Counted from the stretch's first letter, positions 39,570-49,140 are shown. The stretch: DNA of 64,000 bases from Staphylococcus pettenkoferi (GCF_002902685.1 NZ_PPRN01000006.1:36965-100964); one strand, 5' to 3'. Notes: generated from the letters alone by a model not told the origin. Numbers and translations: made by a program.

Positions 39570-40805
39570 ATGAAAAAATTATCGTTACTTATAATGGTAT
39601 TTTTCTTATGTAATTTGAGTGTTAATTTCAACTCGGTATCGGCAAAAACGCCTGTCGATGAGTCGAAAGAAGAACATGTACAACTCGATAAAACGTTTAA
39701 TCCTAAAGGTATGGTTGTGACCACAGAGGATGGACAAATACTTTATGACTATAATAAAGATAAAAAAGTGGAGCCTGCCTCTACTACCAAATTAATGACC
39801 ATGTTAGTAGTTTATGATGACATCAAAGATAAAAAAGTGGATTTGAATGATAAAGTCAATATTACTTCCAGATATCAAAAGATGTCTGAACTGCCCAATC
39901 TCACTACTTTTCCACTCAAAAAAGGACAAACCTACACGGTGGAACAACTATTAAAACAGGCAACTTTAAACTCAAGTAACGCAGCAACCTTAGTATTAGC
40001 AGAACATATCGATGGGGATGTCTCACAATTTACAGATAGAATGAATGCTAAAGCCAAGGCTCTGGGCATGAACCACACACATTTTACTAACCCTAGTGGT
40101 GCGGATAACCATTTAGTTCAACCCTATGAGCCTAAAGGTTATAAAAATGAAAGTACATCTCATACTACCGCCCATGACATGGCGTTACTCACAAATCATC
40201 TGTTGCGCGAACATCCAGAAGTATTGCATATCACAAAGTTAAAAGATGATACGCAATATCATCAGAAACTACATAATACGAATCTGTCTCTCCCCCATCA
40301 ATCTCAACAAATGAAGGGTGTTGACGGACTGAAGACAGGTACAAGTAAAGAAGGATATAACTTAGTCTTGACGACGAAGCGTGATCATCTCCGTGTGAAT
40401 GCCAATATCTTCAATGTGCAACCTTATCCGAGTGACCAATCAGAGCACGCGCGTCATAAAATCGCGAATGCTATTACACAAGAAGCTTTCCACAAGTACG
40501 CGTATCGCAAAGTCATCTCTAAAGGTGAGCATACTATTGACGGTAAGAAGTACGATGTGAAGAAAGATTTATACGATGTTGTACCTAAAGATAAAAGTAA
40601 ATATCATTTGAAAGTATCCAAAGATCAACATGTATATGTGAAATACGACCGTCAATTTATCGGAAAAGAACATATTCCGAGTGTGAAAGTTGAGGAATCA
40701 TCTCATTTTTTTAGCGGGAGCTTCAGAGTGATACTGGGAATTCTAGGTTGTATTCTAGTTGGATTCATCGCTTTGATAGCTGTAAAAGTGTATAAAAAAT
40801 TATAA
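39570..40805 (+). CDS. D-alanyl-D-alanine carboxypeptidase, PBP4-like
   Basis: 411-residue secreted, membrane-anchored low-molecular-weight penicillin-binding protein. Signal peptide 1-25 (cleavage near VSA-K), serine DD-peptidase motifs SxxK (S71-TT-K74), SxN (S135-S-N137) and KTG (255-257), a C-terminal beta domain with KGEHTIDGKKYDVKKDLYDVVP, and a C-terminal transmembrane anchor (about 385-407). This order and spacing match S. aureus PBP4, which trims or cross-links peptidoglycan. In S. aureus pbp4 lies next to abcA; no ABC transporter is here, so this is a relocated orthologue or a paralogue. Start ATG with GAGGAG at eight bases. Confidence 0.87.
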   Translation: MKKLSLLIMVFFLCNLSVNFNSVSAKTPVDESKEEHVQLDKTFNPKGMVVTTEDGQILYDYNKDKKVEPASTTKLMTMLVVYDDIKDKKVDLNDKVNITSRYQKMSELPNLTTFPLKKGQTYTVEQLLKQATLNSSNAATLVLAEHIDGDVSQFTDRMNAKAKALGMNHTHFTNPSGADNHLVQPYEPKGYKNESTSHTTAHDMALLTNHLLREHPEVLHITKLKDDTQYHQKLHNTNLSLPHQSQQMKGVDGLKTGTSKEGYNLVLTTKRDHLRVNANIFNVQPYPSDQSEHARHKIANAITQEAFHKYAYRKVISKGEHTIDGKKYDVKKDLYDVVPKDKSKYHLKVSKDQHVYVKYDRQFIGKEHIPSVKVEESSHFFSGSFRVILGILGCILVGFIALIAVKVYKKL

Positions 40806-40840
40806 TGCGTGTTGGTATTTGCTAAGTGGTATTCATTATT

Positions 40841-40882
40841 GAAAAAGCGCCATTCTATCTTGAATTCGATAGAATGGCGCTT
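40841..40882. terminator. Bidirectional terminator between the PBP4-like gene and the thioesterase gene
   Basis: Perfect stem AAGCGCCATTCTATC / GATAGAATGGCGCTT; T run is good on the minus strand (TTTTTC), poor on the plus. Confidence 0.82.
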
Positions 40883-40903
40883 GTTATATACGATTGATGT
40901 TTG

Positions 40904-41287
40904 TTATCTTTTGCGTTGTTTAATCGCAATCGTACCTCTCATCACACTGATTAAACGATCCGTATCATCTTTGATATCAATATTCCACACTTGCGTCGTC
41001 TTACCTTCGTGAACGATAGTCGCTTCTGCATATACGACGCCCTCAGTAGTAGAACTTATATGATTTGCGTTCATTTCTAAACCAAGCGGAATGTAACGTT
41101 CCGTATCTACAATATGCGCTGCACCGATTGAACATGCTGTCTCTCCTAAAGCAAGATTCGCCCCTCCGTGTAAGTAGCCAAAGGGTTGTTTCACCTTGTC
41201 TGTCACAGGCATAGATACGATGATATGCCCGTGGGATTCTTTCTCTATCTTCATCCCTAAAGTTTCTAACATATTCGTCATCTTCAA
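40904..41287 (-). CDS. PaaI-family hot-dog thioesterase
   Basis: 127-residue cytosolic hot-dog fold protein that hydrolyses acyl-CoA or related thioesters. PFGYLHGGANLALGETACS contains the catalytic segment (HGG...E) and LGLEMNANHISSTTEG forms the substrate tunnel strand. The length is typical (120-140). Start ATG (second M of the region) after GAGGCG. It follows nhaC by 18 bases, so likely co-transcribed; the pairing has no obvious functional logic. Acyl substrate not predictable. Confidence 0.85.
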   Translation of the reverse strand: MKMTNMLETLGMKIEKESHGHIIVSMPVTDKVKQPFGYLHGGANLALGETACSIGAAHIVDTERYIPLGLEMNANHISSTTEGVVYAEATIVHEGKTTQVWNIDIKDDTDRLISVMRGTIAIKQRKR

Positions 41288-41305
41288 CGCCTCTTTTCTT
41301 AAAAT

Positions 41306-42622
41306 TTACAGTACCATTGCTGCAATTGTACCAAAGATGATTAAAGGTACGTTATAGAATACAAAGTTAGGTATACATGTATCTCGAATGTGATCGTGCT
41401 GGCCATCTACATCAAGTCCAGCTGTCGGTCCGAGTGTTGAATCGCTCGCCGGCGAACCAGAATCACCGAGCGCACTCGCTGTACCGATAACAGCAATCAG
41501 TGCCATTGTACTTAAGCCAAGTGACTCACCTAAAGGAATAAATAACGTTGCGATGATAGGAATCGTCGCGAAAGATGATCCAATACCTAATGTAACGACG
41601 AGTCCGATAATATACATCACAATGATGCTCAATAATTTATTATCCCCTGCTATCGTACTTAAACTATGTACAAGTGATGAAATATCACCCGTTTTATTCA
41701 TCACACCTGCAAAGCCGTTCGCACTGAGAATGACTACGCCAATGTAGGCCATGATTTGAATCCCATCGACGAACTTTTTATCCAACTCAGACCATTTGTA
41801 AGCACGTGAGATAAAGAAGATGAGTACCCCGGCTAACGCGCCGAAGATCATTGAATCTGTAAAGGTTTGTACGAGAAAAGTCGCGATAATCGCTACGATC
41901 GTCACACCTAGCACATAAGGCTTGATCTCGATGTCATCTATTTCATCTAAATCTTTCTTCTGAATGTATTTACGTGGTTTACGGTAATAGAATAAGCCGA
42001 GGATTAAACCTACGATATAACCTAGAGACGGGATAATCATCGCCTTCCAGACTAAGTTAATATCGATGGAGTGACCTGCTTTCGCAAACCCTTTCGTAAT
42101 AATTTGGTGGAAGATTTGACCAAAACCATACGGCAACAGAATATAAGGAAAACATAGACCGAAACCGATAATTAAAGCAATTTGACGTCTATCCATATTC
42201 AGTTCGTTAAATAAACTGATGAGTGGCGGAACCACGATAGGAATGAATGCAATATGGACGGGAATCAAGTTCTGACTCATGATACTGAGTGCTAAGAGCA
42301 CCACTGTAATAATTAACTTGACTGTAACACGCGAGAATTTACTATTCTCTGCGCGTATCCCTTTAATAATCTTATTGACGAGATAGTCAGTAATACCGCT
42401 ATATGAAATCAGAGCGGCAAATCCTCCGAGCAAGGCATAGCTCAAAGCGACCTCTGCACCATCGACAATATTTTTACCAAACACTGTGACGATGTCCTCA
42501 ATTGACATTCCCGCAACGAGTCCACCGACTAATGCACTGATAAATAAACTAATTACAACGTTCAACCTGCATAAACACAGGACAACCATTAAAATAACTG
42601 CAACAACTACAGCATTAACCAT
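41306..42622 (-). CDS. NhaC-family Na+/H+ antiporter
   Basis: 438-residue polytopic membrane protein with about 11-12 helices in two halves, Na+/H+ antiporter NhaC superfamily. The SALGDSGSPASDSTLGPTAGL stretch near residue 390 is characteristic of the family, and FGLCFPYILLPYGFG marks the first repeat. The start is taken as the ATG at MVNAVVV; a GTG four codons upstream lies against the ribosome site AAAGGGAG. First gene of a two-gene unit with the thioesterase. Could carry malate or lactate as some NhaC relatives do; transport direction and ion are inferred. Confidence 0.82.
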   Translation of the reverse strand: MVNAVVVAVILMVVLCLCRLNVVISLFISALVGGLVAGMSIEDIVTVFGKNIVDGAEVALSYALLGGFAALISYSGITDYLVNKIIKGIRAENSKFSRVTVKLIITVVLLALSIMSQNLIPVHIAFIPIVVPPLISLFNELNMDRRQIALIIGFGLCFPYILLPYGFGQIFHQIITKGFAKAGHSIDINLVWKAMIIPSLGYIVGLILGLFYYRKPRKYIQKKDLDEIDDIEIKPYVLGVTIVAIIATFLVQTFTDSMIFGALAGVLIFFISRAYKWSELDKKFVDGIQIMAYIGVVILSANGFAGVMNKTGDISSLVHSLSTIAGDNKLLSIIVMYIIGLVVTLGIGSSFATIPIIATLFIPLGESLGLSTMALIAVIGTASALGDSGSPASDSTLGPTAGLDVDGQHDHIRDTCIPNFVFYNVPLIIFGTIAAMVL

Positions 42623-42674
42623 ATTGACATCCACTCCCTTTAATACATTATCGAACTAAAGCGTTATAGGTGTA

Positions 42675-42703
42675 ATACTATCAATTCGCTTCTCATATGT
42701 CAA
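42675..42703 (-). promoter_or_regulatory. SigA promoter of nhaC-thioesterase
   Basis: Minus-strand consensus TTGACA, 17-base spacer, TAGTAT, about 50 bases before the start. Confidence 0.75.
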
Positions 42704-42771
42704 CATTATTTCAGAATATTTGCGAGAATGCGTGGTGATATACGATTTGCCTTATCTCCACGAGCACATCA

Positions 42772-42831
42772 AAAAGCCCGCTTCATCGACATCGCGTTCA
42801 GATATAACATCGATTATGATGAGCGAGCTTT
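42772..42831 (-). terminator. Terminator of pepA-like gene
   Basis: Long minus-strand stem AAAGCTCGCTCATCATAATC / GATGTCGATGAAGCGGGCTTT followed by TTTG. Confidence 0.8.
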
Positions 42832-42915
42832 CAATCTTTAATTAAACTATATAATGAGTGAATCATTCTACAACGACTATCTAGAAGCCCTTTTACGAGC
42901 ACAAATCCACGACAC

Positions 42916-44394
42916 TTAACCTTGTTGACGTAACCAATTCACAATCGTTGTCACAAGGAAACCTGTGGGACCAGCTGGACCATTATAGTTCTTAGTATTA
43001 CGCGTCGCTGGCCCTGCAATATCGAAATGCATATGCGGCGTATTACCTGCGAAATGCGAAATAAAGCTAGCCGCGAATAGCGCTTTACCGTGGCCATTCG
43101 TATGATTGACGAGATCGGCTACAGCTGAACGACGTATCTTGTCCTTCTCTGCTTGAGTGATTGGCAATTCGAATGTAGGATCGCCGTCCTCTAAAGCGAT
43201 TGCCAGAATTTCTTCTAGCGGTGCTGTACTCTGATTACGTAGGGCTGCTGCTTTATCGTCCCCAAGTGCTGCCACTGCTGCACCTGTCAATGTCGCGAAA
43301 TCGAGGATATAGCGCGGTTGGAACTGATTAGCGTAGAAGACTGCATCGCCTAAGACGAGTCGACCTTCTGCGTCACTGTTTAACACTTCGACTGTTTCAC
43401 CACTTAGCGCAGTAAAGACATCATCTGGTTTCATCGCTTGCTCACTAATCATGTTCTCTGCGAGTGCGACAACACCTACTAGATTAATAGGCAATTGTAA
43501 ACGCTCGGCAATTGAAATCATCGCCACGACATTGGCTGAACCACACATATCAAATTTCATCGTCTGCATGCCTAACTTCGATTTGATAGAGTAACCACCT
43601 GAGTCGTATGTGACACCTTTACCAACGAGTGCGATAGGATCTTGATCTTGTGCGCCACCTTGATACGTCATCGTAACGAGATGTGGCGGGTTAACTGAAC
43701 CTTTGCCGACCGCGTGAATGAGTCCGAAACCTTCTTGTTGCAGTTGTGACCCATCTTTGACGTCGACCTCTACACTTTTATAAGTAAAATGTTGGCTAAT
43801 CTGTTCTGCATAATAAGCAGGTGTCAATATATTTGGTGGCATATTGCTGAAATCACGAGCAACATTGATGCCTTCCCCGATGATTTGTCCTGTTTCAAGT
43901 TCATTCGCAACGTCATGCTGTTCAGTATGGATGTTTAGCGTTAAATTGTATGGCGCTGACTTATCCGATTTGTAATTATCAAAGCGATACGTCGCGCGTT
44001 CACTTTGAAGACCGATGAGTTCCACGATGGGACGTGACTCGTAATATTTATTATCGAATGACTCTAGTAACAGGGACGCTTGAGTAATACGCTCTGATTG
44101 TAAGTACTGAAATAAATTACCGAATGCTTTCAAGTAATCTTGCGTTGTTAAATCTTTGAGATTACTGAGCCCAACTGTGATAAGACGATGAGGTTGACCA
44201 TTAAATTGATAGAATGTTGAACCAATTTGGCCTACAGTCGTTCCTACAATTTGTTGGTGCTTGAGCTCATCTAAATCTGACTTTATATCTTGCCCGTCGA
44301 CTGTTATCTCATCTAATTGATTGAGATGTGCAGGTAAACCCACGATAAGAACTTGTTCCGCTTTGTCCTGTGTTGAGACGAATTGTGCTTCCAT
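42916..44394 (-). CDS. Leucyl aminopeptidase (M17)
   Basis: 492-residue cytosolic two-metal aminopeptidase releasing N-terminal residues from peptides. N-terminal macro-like domain (1-160), then the catalytic domain with metal Lys/Asp in [31 protein letters not shown], and the signature [24 protein letters not shown] and the C-terminal [22 protein letters not shown] close the active site. Length is normal. AAAGGGGAAG precedes the ATG at loose spacing. S. aureus has the orthologue between nhaC and ndh. Sure of the family. Confidence 0.92.
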   Translation of the reverse strand: MEAQFVSTQDKAEQVLIVGLPAHLNQLDEITVDGQDIKSDLDELKHQQIVGTTVGQIGSTFYQFNGQPHRLITVGLSNLKDLTTQDYLKAFGNLFQYLQSERITQASLLLESFDNKYYESRPIVELIGLQSERATYRFDNYKSDKSAPYNLTLNIHTEQHDVANELETGQIIGEGINVARDFSNMPPNILTPAYYAEQISQHFTYKSVEVDVKDGSQLQQEGFGLIHAVGKGSVNPPHLVTMTYQGGAQDQDPIALVGKGVTYDSGGYSIKSKLGMQTMKFDMCGSANVVAMISIAERLQLPINLVGVVALAENMISEQAMKPDDVFTALSGETVEVLNSDAEGRLVLGDAVFYANQFQPRYILDFATLTGAAVAALGDDKAAALRNQSTAPLEEILAIALEDGDPTFELPITQAEKDKIRRSAVADLVNHTNGHGKALFAASFISHFAGNTPHMHFDIAGPATRNTKNYNGPAGPTGFLVTTIVNWLRQQG

Positions 44395-44423
44395 CTTGTA
44401 TACTTCCCCTTTAAATCTTTCTT

Positions 44424-44462
44424 GATAAAAATAAGGAGCCTATCATTATGACAGGCCCCTCT
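44424..44462 (-). terminator. Terminator of ndh
   Basis: Minus-strand stem AGGGGCCTGTCA / TGATAGGCTCCTT and ATTTTT, 20 bases past the ndh stop. Confidence 0.85.
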
Positions 44463-44482
44463 TGCGATTAAGCTTTGATTTA

Positions 44483-45691
44483 TTAGAATTTACCTTTTTT
44501 GAATGCTAAGCCTACGCCACCTAATTTGAATACTGCACGTGTATCGATGACTTTCTTCATAAATGCAGCTTTTTTACCTTTAATGTCTCTGCCGTAAACG
44601 ACACCTACACCGTCATGTGAACCAAGTGAGCAAACTGTACCACGGTCTACGTAGTTGAATGGTACTGTTGGTTCGCCGTGTAAGATGTTGTAAATGCTTT
44701 GAGCAACGTTTTCACCTTGTTGCATAGCGATTTGAGCTGTAGTTGGTAATGGACGTTCTTCACCTTCTGGGATGAATGCAGAGCAGTCACCGATAACGAA
44801 GATTTCGTCATGACCTTTGATAGTTAAGTCTTGGTTGTTTACGATACGACCACGTTTAACGCCATCGAATGCGTCGTCCATGATGTGGTTACCGCGAACA
44901 CCTGCTGCCCATACGACAGTGTTAGCTTCTAATTGTTCTTTCTTACCGTCAACTTCAACTACGAAACCTTTTTCGTTAGCAGCAACGATAGGTGTCGCAA
45001 TCTTGAATTCAACGCCTTTGTCTTCTAAGAAGCTTACTGCGTGGTTCACTAATTCATCAGAGAATTGTGGAAGCATCTTAGGTGCAGCTTCAACACAAGT
45101 GATGTGAACACGGCTTTGTTCTACGCCGTATTTGTTACATAATTCAGGAATACGTTCAGTTAATTCACCTAAGAATTCGATACCAGTGAATCCTGCACCA
45201 CCAACTAAGATAGCGATGTCTTTATCATCTTTCTCTTTAGAAGAAGCATAGTTAGCAAATTTATCTTCGATGTGACGAGATAATTTACGTGAAGTTAAGA
45301 TATTTTCAATTTGGAAAGCATGTTCTTTCATGCCGTCGATACCAAATGTTTCGCTTTCGAAACCTAAACCAACGACTAAGATATCGTAGTCGAATACGCC
45401 AGCGTCAGTTTCAACTTTTTGCGCATTGCGATCGATCTTCTTAACTTCTGCTTTGACGAAGTTAACTTTATCTTTGTCTAATACACTTTCAACTGGGTAA
45501 AGTGCATCTTCGTAGCTTAAAGTACCTGCTGAAGCTTCATGTAGCCAAGTTGCTTCATAGTGGTAATCATTTTTGTTGATTAATGTAATTTCTGCGTCTT
45601 CTTTAGAGAGTTGCTTTTGTAATTTAGTTACAGTTTGTAAGCCTGCGTAACCAGCACCTAAAACTAATACTTTTTTACGAGATTGAGCCAT
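44483..45691 (-). CDS. ndh: Type II NADH:quinone dehydrogenase (NDH-2)
   Basis: 402-residue peripheral membrane flavoprotein that feeds electrons from NADH to menaquinone without proton pumping; the main NADH dehydrogenase of staphylococci, which lack complex I. FAD motif LGAGYAGLQ near residue 10, NADH motif [15 protein letters not shown] near 165, quinone-site [16 protein letters not shown] and an amphipathic C-terminus. The ATG of MAQSRKK has AGGTG at six bases; three codons upstream is an in-frame GTG without a site. Monocistronic, with a possible Rex site upstream. A second, YutJ-like NDH-2 homologue lies 2 kb away. Confidence 0.95.
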   Translation of the reverse strand: MAQSRKKVLVLGAGYAGLQTVTKLQKQLSKEDAEITLINKNDYHYEATWLHEASAGTLSYEDALYPVESVLDKDKVNFVKAEVKKIDRNAQKVETDAGVFDYDILVVGLGFESETFGIDGMKEHAFQIENILTSRKLSRHIEDKFANYASSKEKDDKDIAILVGGAGFTGIEFLGELTERIPELCNKYGVEQSRVHITCVEAAPKMLPQFSDELVNHAVSFLEDKGVEFKIATPIVAANEKGFVVEVDGKKEQLEANTVVWAAGVRGNHIMDDAFDGVKRGRIVNNQDLTIKGHDEIFVIGDCSAFIPEGEERPLPTTAQIAMQQGENVAQSIYNILHGEPTVPFNYVDRGTVCSLGSHDGVGVVYGRDIKGKKAAFMKKVIDTRAVFKLGGVGLAFKKGKF

Positions 45692-45926
45692 TTTATTCAC
45701 CTAAGCTTTCATAATTATTTTTTATTTATACGTCTTTTTAAATGACAGCATGAAGACGTTATACGTTAACTGTGACAAAGCAATTGACTGAGTTGCTATG
45801 CTACATAACACCTTTCATCTTACATCAAACTATGATGCCTTTGTCACAATTTATTAATCATCACACTGTATTTTACCCGAGTTTTCACAAACAATTCATA
45901 AAAAAGACATTTTTCATCCATATATA

Positions 45927-45988
45927 ATCTTATAGTTTTTATAGTATCATTTCAAGCACTTATCGGGGATGTGTGCGAAATTTCACAA
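45927..45988 (-). promoter_or_regulatory. Candidate ndh promoter with Rex-like site
   Basis: Minus-strand TTGAAA, 17 bases, TAAGAT (45927-45955), with TTGTGAAATTTCGCACAC (45971-45988) just upstream; this matches 15 of 18 positions of the Rex palindrome TTGTGAAWWWWTTCACAA. Two more TTGTGA half-sites occur at about 45898 and 45849 on the same strand. The leader to ndh is about 230 bases and otherwise shows nothing. Confidence 0.4.
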
Positions 45989-46002
45989 TATCAGTGATAA
46001 AA

Positions 46003-46056
46003 TGAACCGATATACATGAAAAGGCTTTCTCCTTACACCTTAACACATATATCGGT
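46003..46056 (-). terminator. Terminator after the SufA-type gene
   Basis: Minus-strand stem ACCGATATATGTG / CATGTATATCGGT, a long loop, then TCATTTT. Confidence 0.65.
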
Positions 46057-46066
46057 CCACTACTAT

Positions 46067-46426
46067 TTAGCACTCTTCAGGTGTGCCTGAAACTTTCGCA
46101 GTCTTGAATGAACTGCCGCAACCACATGAAGCGATGGCATTTGGATTGTCAATTTGGAATCCGCCACCCATCAAGGATTGTTTGAAATCAATAGTTGTGC
46201 CTTCAAGCACAGGTTTATCGTAATTATCAACGAGTACTTTCAAACCGTAGAATTCAAGTACTTCGTCGTTCTCACCCGGTTCCTCTTCTGCAGACATACC
46301 ATATGTTAAGCCAGTGCAGCCACCGCCATCAACTTTGATTTTAAGGTAGCCATCAGGCATGTCGTTTTGTTGGAGCATGTCTTTGACTTCGTAGGCTGCG
46401 GATTTTGTCAATGTCACTGTACTCAT
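46067..46426 (-). CDS. A-type Fe-S carrier (HesB/SufA/ErpA family)
   Basis: 119-residue A-type carrier that receives an Fe-S cluster from the SUF scaffold and hands it to target enzymes. The three ligand cysteines are C37 (GGGCTGL), C101 and C103 (SCGCGSSF). The length is normal. Start ATG with AGGAGGAG at six bases. With nfu 3 kb away it supplies the second half of Fe-S delivery; S. aureus has the orthologue (SufA) in the same position. Monocistronic. Confidence 0.92.
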   Translation of the reverse strand: MSTVTLTKSAAYEVKDMLQQNDMPDGYLKIKVDGGGCTGLTYGMSAEEEPGENDEVLEFYGLKVLVDNYDKPVLEGTTIDFKQSLMGGGFQIDNPNAIASCGCGSSFKTAKVSGTPEEC

Positions 46427-46476
46427 ATTTTCTCCTCCTTTGGTAATAAATAAATAAGTTTTAACTTTGTCGATAA

Positions 46477-46737
46477 TAATCCTTCATTGCTCATTTACCT
46501 ATAGTAAAATCGCTGCTTCAGTCTTCTTATCTCCTCGTTAAATCTTGTCTCTTTATTACCTCTTATCATTCGTTATTTTAACGTAAAACAAATATCCTTG
46601 TTTATTTACGTGATCGTAAAATCACTTCATCGGCAGGCTTTTCTACGCGTGTCTTGCTGTTGATTTATAGCCATTTTTAATTTTTTCATAATCTTTCATT
46701 ACTCATTTACGAGGTAATAAAATCGCGACTTCCTTGC
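46477..46737. repeat. Degenerate direct repeats with TTTAC-GTAAA palindromes
   Basis: TTCATTGCTCATTTACC (46482-46498) with GTAAAATCGC after it recurs as TTCATTACTCATTTACG with ATAAAATCGC around 46695-46727. Three TTTAC-(5-6)-GTAAA-like inverted repeats lie at 46494-46508, 46605-46620 and 46706-46720 (the last imperfect). No gene is seen in this 425-base gap between the carrier gene and the UPF0349 gene. Confidence 0.5.
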
Positions 46738-46852
46738 ACTTCACGTAGATGATGATTTATTAAGCACTACACTTTGAAACTCGCTAATGACTGTTATTAC
46801 ACTTAAAGCAAGATAAAGTACATTCGTATATGACTTATCTATACAAGAAGCA

Positions 46853-47101
46853 TTAGAACATTGCCCAAGCTTCTTGTTGTTCTTCTATATGCTTGTAGAT
46901 GTTTGAAAGTAATTCATCTGGCGTGTTCCCTTCGACAACTTCGCCATCGACTAAGGCATATAATCCACTCGAACAAATACCACAGTTTTGAAGGCAGCCA
47001 TACTCTAGAACATCTACTTCAGGATCTTCTTCTAACTTGTTATAAACATAGTCTCCGCCTTTGGCCATGTTTGATACACAAAATTCTACAAGTGGAAACA
47101 T
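46853..47101 (-). CDS. UPF0349/YuzB-family protein (DUF1450)
   Basis: 82-residue conserved small protein. Four Cys at C8, C36, C40 and C43 (EFCVSN ... [11 protein letters not shown]) resemble the [2Fe-2S] thioredoxin-like ferredoxin arrangement, so cluster or metal binding is likely but unproven. Its location among Fe-S genes fits. ATG with GAAGGTG at good spacing. Function unknown. Confidence 0.85.
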   Translation of the reverse strand: MFPLVEFCVSNMAKGGDYVYNKLEEDPEVDVLEYGCLQNCGICSSGLYALVDGEVVEGNTPDELLSNIYKHIEEQQEAWAMF

Positions 47102-47273
47102 ATTTCACCTTCTTTATAGATTCAGTTATTTTATTATAACAAACACACCCCTGGATTGCCCACAAGCTGATTTCTACTAAAAAATTTTTCAACAATTCCC
47201 TAAAAAGTGCTAAAGCCCTTTCACAATAGTTAAGAAAGCGATTGCAAAATTAAGTCATTGCCTATAAAGTTAT

Positions 47274-47302
47274 TTGTAGTAGCACATTAAAAAGCATATA
47301 AT
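47274..47302 (+). promoter_or_regulatory. SigA promoter of the YutJ-like flavoprotein gene
   Basis: TTGTAG, 17-base spacer, perfect TATAAT, about 270 bases before the start codon. Confidence 0.6.
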
Positions 47303-47308
47303 AAACTA

Positions 47309-47576
47309 TGTATGATTTCATATCGTTCCAACACGGTAAGAGCAAGCAAAGGGTCTCTTATCAACTACATATAACGCGTAATACATCATGGATAGTGTGG
47401 GGCTACATTAAAGTCATTGTGCCGCTTCAACGACATATATCCTAGAACGACTTGTCTCGATTCACAACATTTATACTGTCGAACTAAGATAGCGTCTAGT
47501 GTGGAAGCGACTAACGATAGACTTTGAACATGATGTATCTACAACAATCTAATTTCTGATTAAAGGGGTATTGAAC
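47309..47576 (+). other. Long untranslated leader before the YutJ-like gene
   Basis: About 268 bases between the predicted start of transcription and the ATG. It holds short pairings (AAGAG / CTCTT near 47340-47360) but no T-box GGTGG motif or riboswitch that I recognise. A 45-codon open frame (47308-47445) has no ribosome binding site. Function open. Confidence 0.35.
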
Positions 47577-48641
47577 ATGAAAAATCTTGTACTACTCGGT
47601 GGTGGCTATGGGAATATGCGTATCATGTCGCATATCTTACCTAATGCCCTACCTAAGGACTATTCACTGACACTCGTTGACCGCATGCCGTATCATAGTC
47701 TGAAGCCAGAGTTCTACGAGTTAGCAGCAGGTACGAAATCGGATAAAGATATTCGAATGAACTTCCCAGATTCTCCACGAATCAATACGGTTTATGGAGA
47801 AATCACGGAAATCGATTTAGACGATCAAATCGTTTCAGTCGGCAATACTAAGATTGACTATGACGAACTCGTTATTGGCTTGGGTTGTGAAGACAAATAT
47901 CACAATGTGCCCGGTGCAGAAGAGCATACGTTTAGTATTCAAACGTTGTCTAAATCTAGAGAGACTTTCCACCACATCAGTGAGTTACCAAATGGCGCTA
48001 AAGTTGGTATCGTAGGTGCTGGCTTGAGCGGTATTGAACTCGCGAGTGAACTTCGTGAAAGTCGCAGTGATTTAGATATCTATCTCTACGATCGCGGTGA
48101 GCGTATCTTACCACGTTTCCCAGAGAAACTTAGTCGTTACATAGAGAAATGGTTCAAGAAGAATGATGTAACAGTCGTTCCAAATTCTAATATTAACCGT
48201 GTAGAAGATGGTCGTATTTTCAACAATGATATCCCTGAAGATGTAGACCTCGTCGTTTGGACAGCGGGTATTCAACCGGTGGACATCGTTCGTAACTTAC
48301 CTGTTGATATTAGTAAAAGTGGTCGTGTCATTCTGAACCAATATCATCAAATTCCAACTTATAAAAATGTTTACGTCGTAGGTGATTGTGCGGAATTACC
48401 ACACGCACCAAGTGCACAGCTTGCTGAAGCGCAAGGTGATCAAATCGCGGATGTCATGAAATTACAATGGCAAGGTAAACCATTACCTGAGAAGATGTCT
48501 GAGATTAAAATCCAAGGTTTCTTAGGTTCATTAGGCGAAAAACAAGGCTTCGCTTATATTATGGACCGTACTGTTACGGGTCGTCTCGCGTCTATTTTAA
48601 AATCAGGTGTGCTCTGGCTTTACAAATATCATAATGGTTAA
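47577..48641 (+). CDS. NDH-2-like NAD(P)/FAD-dependent oxidoreductase (YutJ family)
   Basis: 354-residue paralogue of NDH-2. FAD motif VLLGGGYGNMRI, second Rossmann VGIVGAGLSGIELASEL, TAGIQPV and VYVVGDCAE FAD contact, and AQLAEAQGDQIADVM. It is shorter than Ndh (402) and has a different C-terminus, so quinone reductase activity is not assured. The ATG at MKNLVLLGG has AAAGGGG nine bases upstream; a TTG two codons earlier is ignored. Single gene, with a long leader and a perfect terminator. The yut/yuz gene company (YuzB, YuzD, NifU-like) matches Bacillus. Confidence 0.85.
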   Translation: MKNLVLLGGGYGNMRIMSHILPNALPKDYSLTLVDRMPYHSLKPEFYELAAGTKSDKDIRMNFPDSPRINTVYGEITEIDLDDQIVSVGNTKIDYDELVIGLGCEDKYHNVPGAEEHTFSIQTLSKSRETFHHISELPNGAKVGIVGAGLSGIELASELRESRSDLDIYLYDRGERILPRFPEKLSRYIEKWFKKNDVTVVPNSNINRVEDGRIFNNDIPEDVDLVVWTAGIQPVDIVRNLPVDISKSGRVILNQYHQIPTYKNVYVVGDCAELPHAPSAQLAEAQGDQIADVMKLQWQGKPLPEKMSEIKIQGFLGSLGEKQGFAYIMDRTVTGRLASILKSGVLWLYKYHNG

Positions 48642-48649
48642 TGACTATA

Positions 48650-48681
48650 AAAGCGGTCTAGGATTTGCCCTAGACCGCTTT
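48650..48681 (+). terminator. Terminator after the YutJ-like gene
   Basis: Perfect stem AAAGCGGTCTAGG / CCTAGACCGCTTT. Confidence 0.9.
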
Positions 48682-48804
48682 AACTATTCAAATATTTATT
48701 TTTAAAGTAATAGTTACATATTAAACTACGAGCATCATAACATTGAAAATGAAACACCCTCACATTTTACTTAGAGTTCCTAACACGATCAACCAATTAA
48801 GTAC

Positions 48805-49140
48805 TTAATCTTCTTGTGCTGCCTCTGGAAAGCGCGCTTTCATGAAACGCTTAATATCTTTCAATTGAATATAACCATCCGCAACGTATTCATCATTCAT
48901 CGTCACTAGCGGATAGAATAATTCCTCATCTTGAATTTGCTCAATATAGTGCTGATCATGATCAGATAGATTCTCTGTATCGTGCTCAATATCAATATAC
49001 GTAAATTCAAACTGAATATCAGGATATTTACGTTGTAATAATGGTTGTAACCAATCATACGTATTCTTAGAAGTTGGCGCATTTACACAGCTTGCACATA
49101 CAACATCTGCGCCGTAAACAACTACACTAACTTTATTCAT
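48805..49140 (-). CDS. YuzD-family thioredoxin-like protein (DUF1462)
   Basis: 111-residue protein with a predicted thioredoxin-like fold and a CxxC pair (C15-A-S-C18) in VYGADVVCASCVNAP; later IDIEHDT and a conserved cis-Pro region FYPLVTMNDEYVADG. The CxxC suggests a redox or metal role; no experiment is known to me. The ATG of MNKVSVVVYG is set by AAGGGAGAGG; upstream in-frame codons cover the nfu promoter. Divergent from nfu, which fits a link to Fe-S metabolism. Confidence 0.82.
   Translation of the reverse strand: MNKVSVVVYGADVVCASCVNAPTSKNTYDWLQPLLQRKYPDIQFEFTYIDIEHDTENLSDHDQHYIEQIQDEELFYPLVTMNDEYVADGYIQLKDIKRFMKARFPEAAQED

Noticed and set aside
47308..47445. A 45-codon ORF at the predicted transcription start in the YutJ leader
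   Set aside because: No ribosome binding site, biased composition and no recognisable homology; most likely a chance frame.
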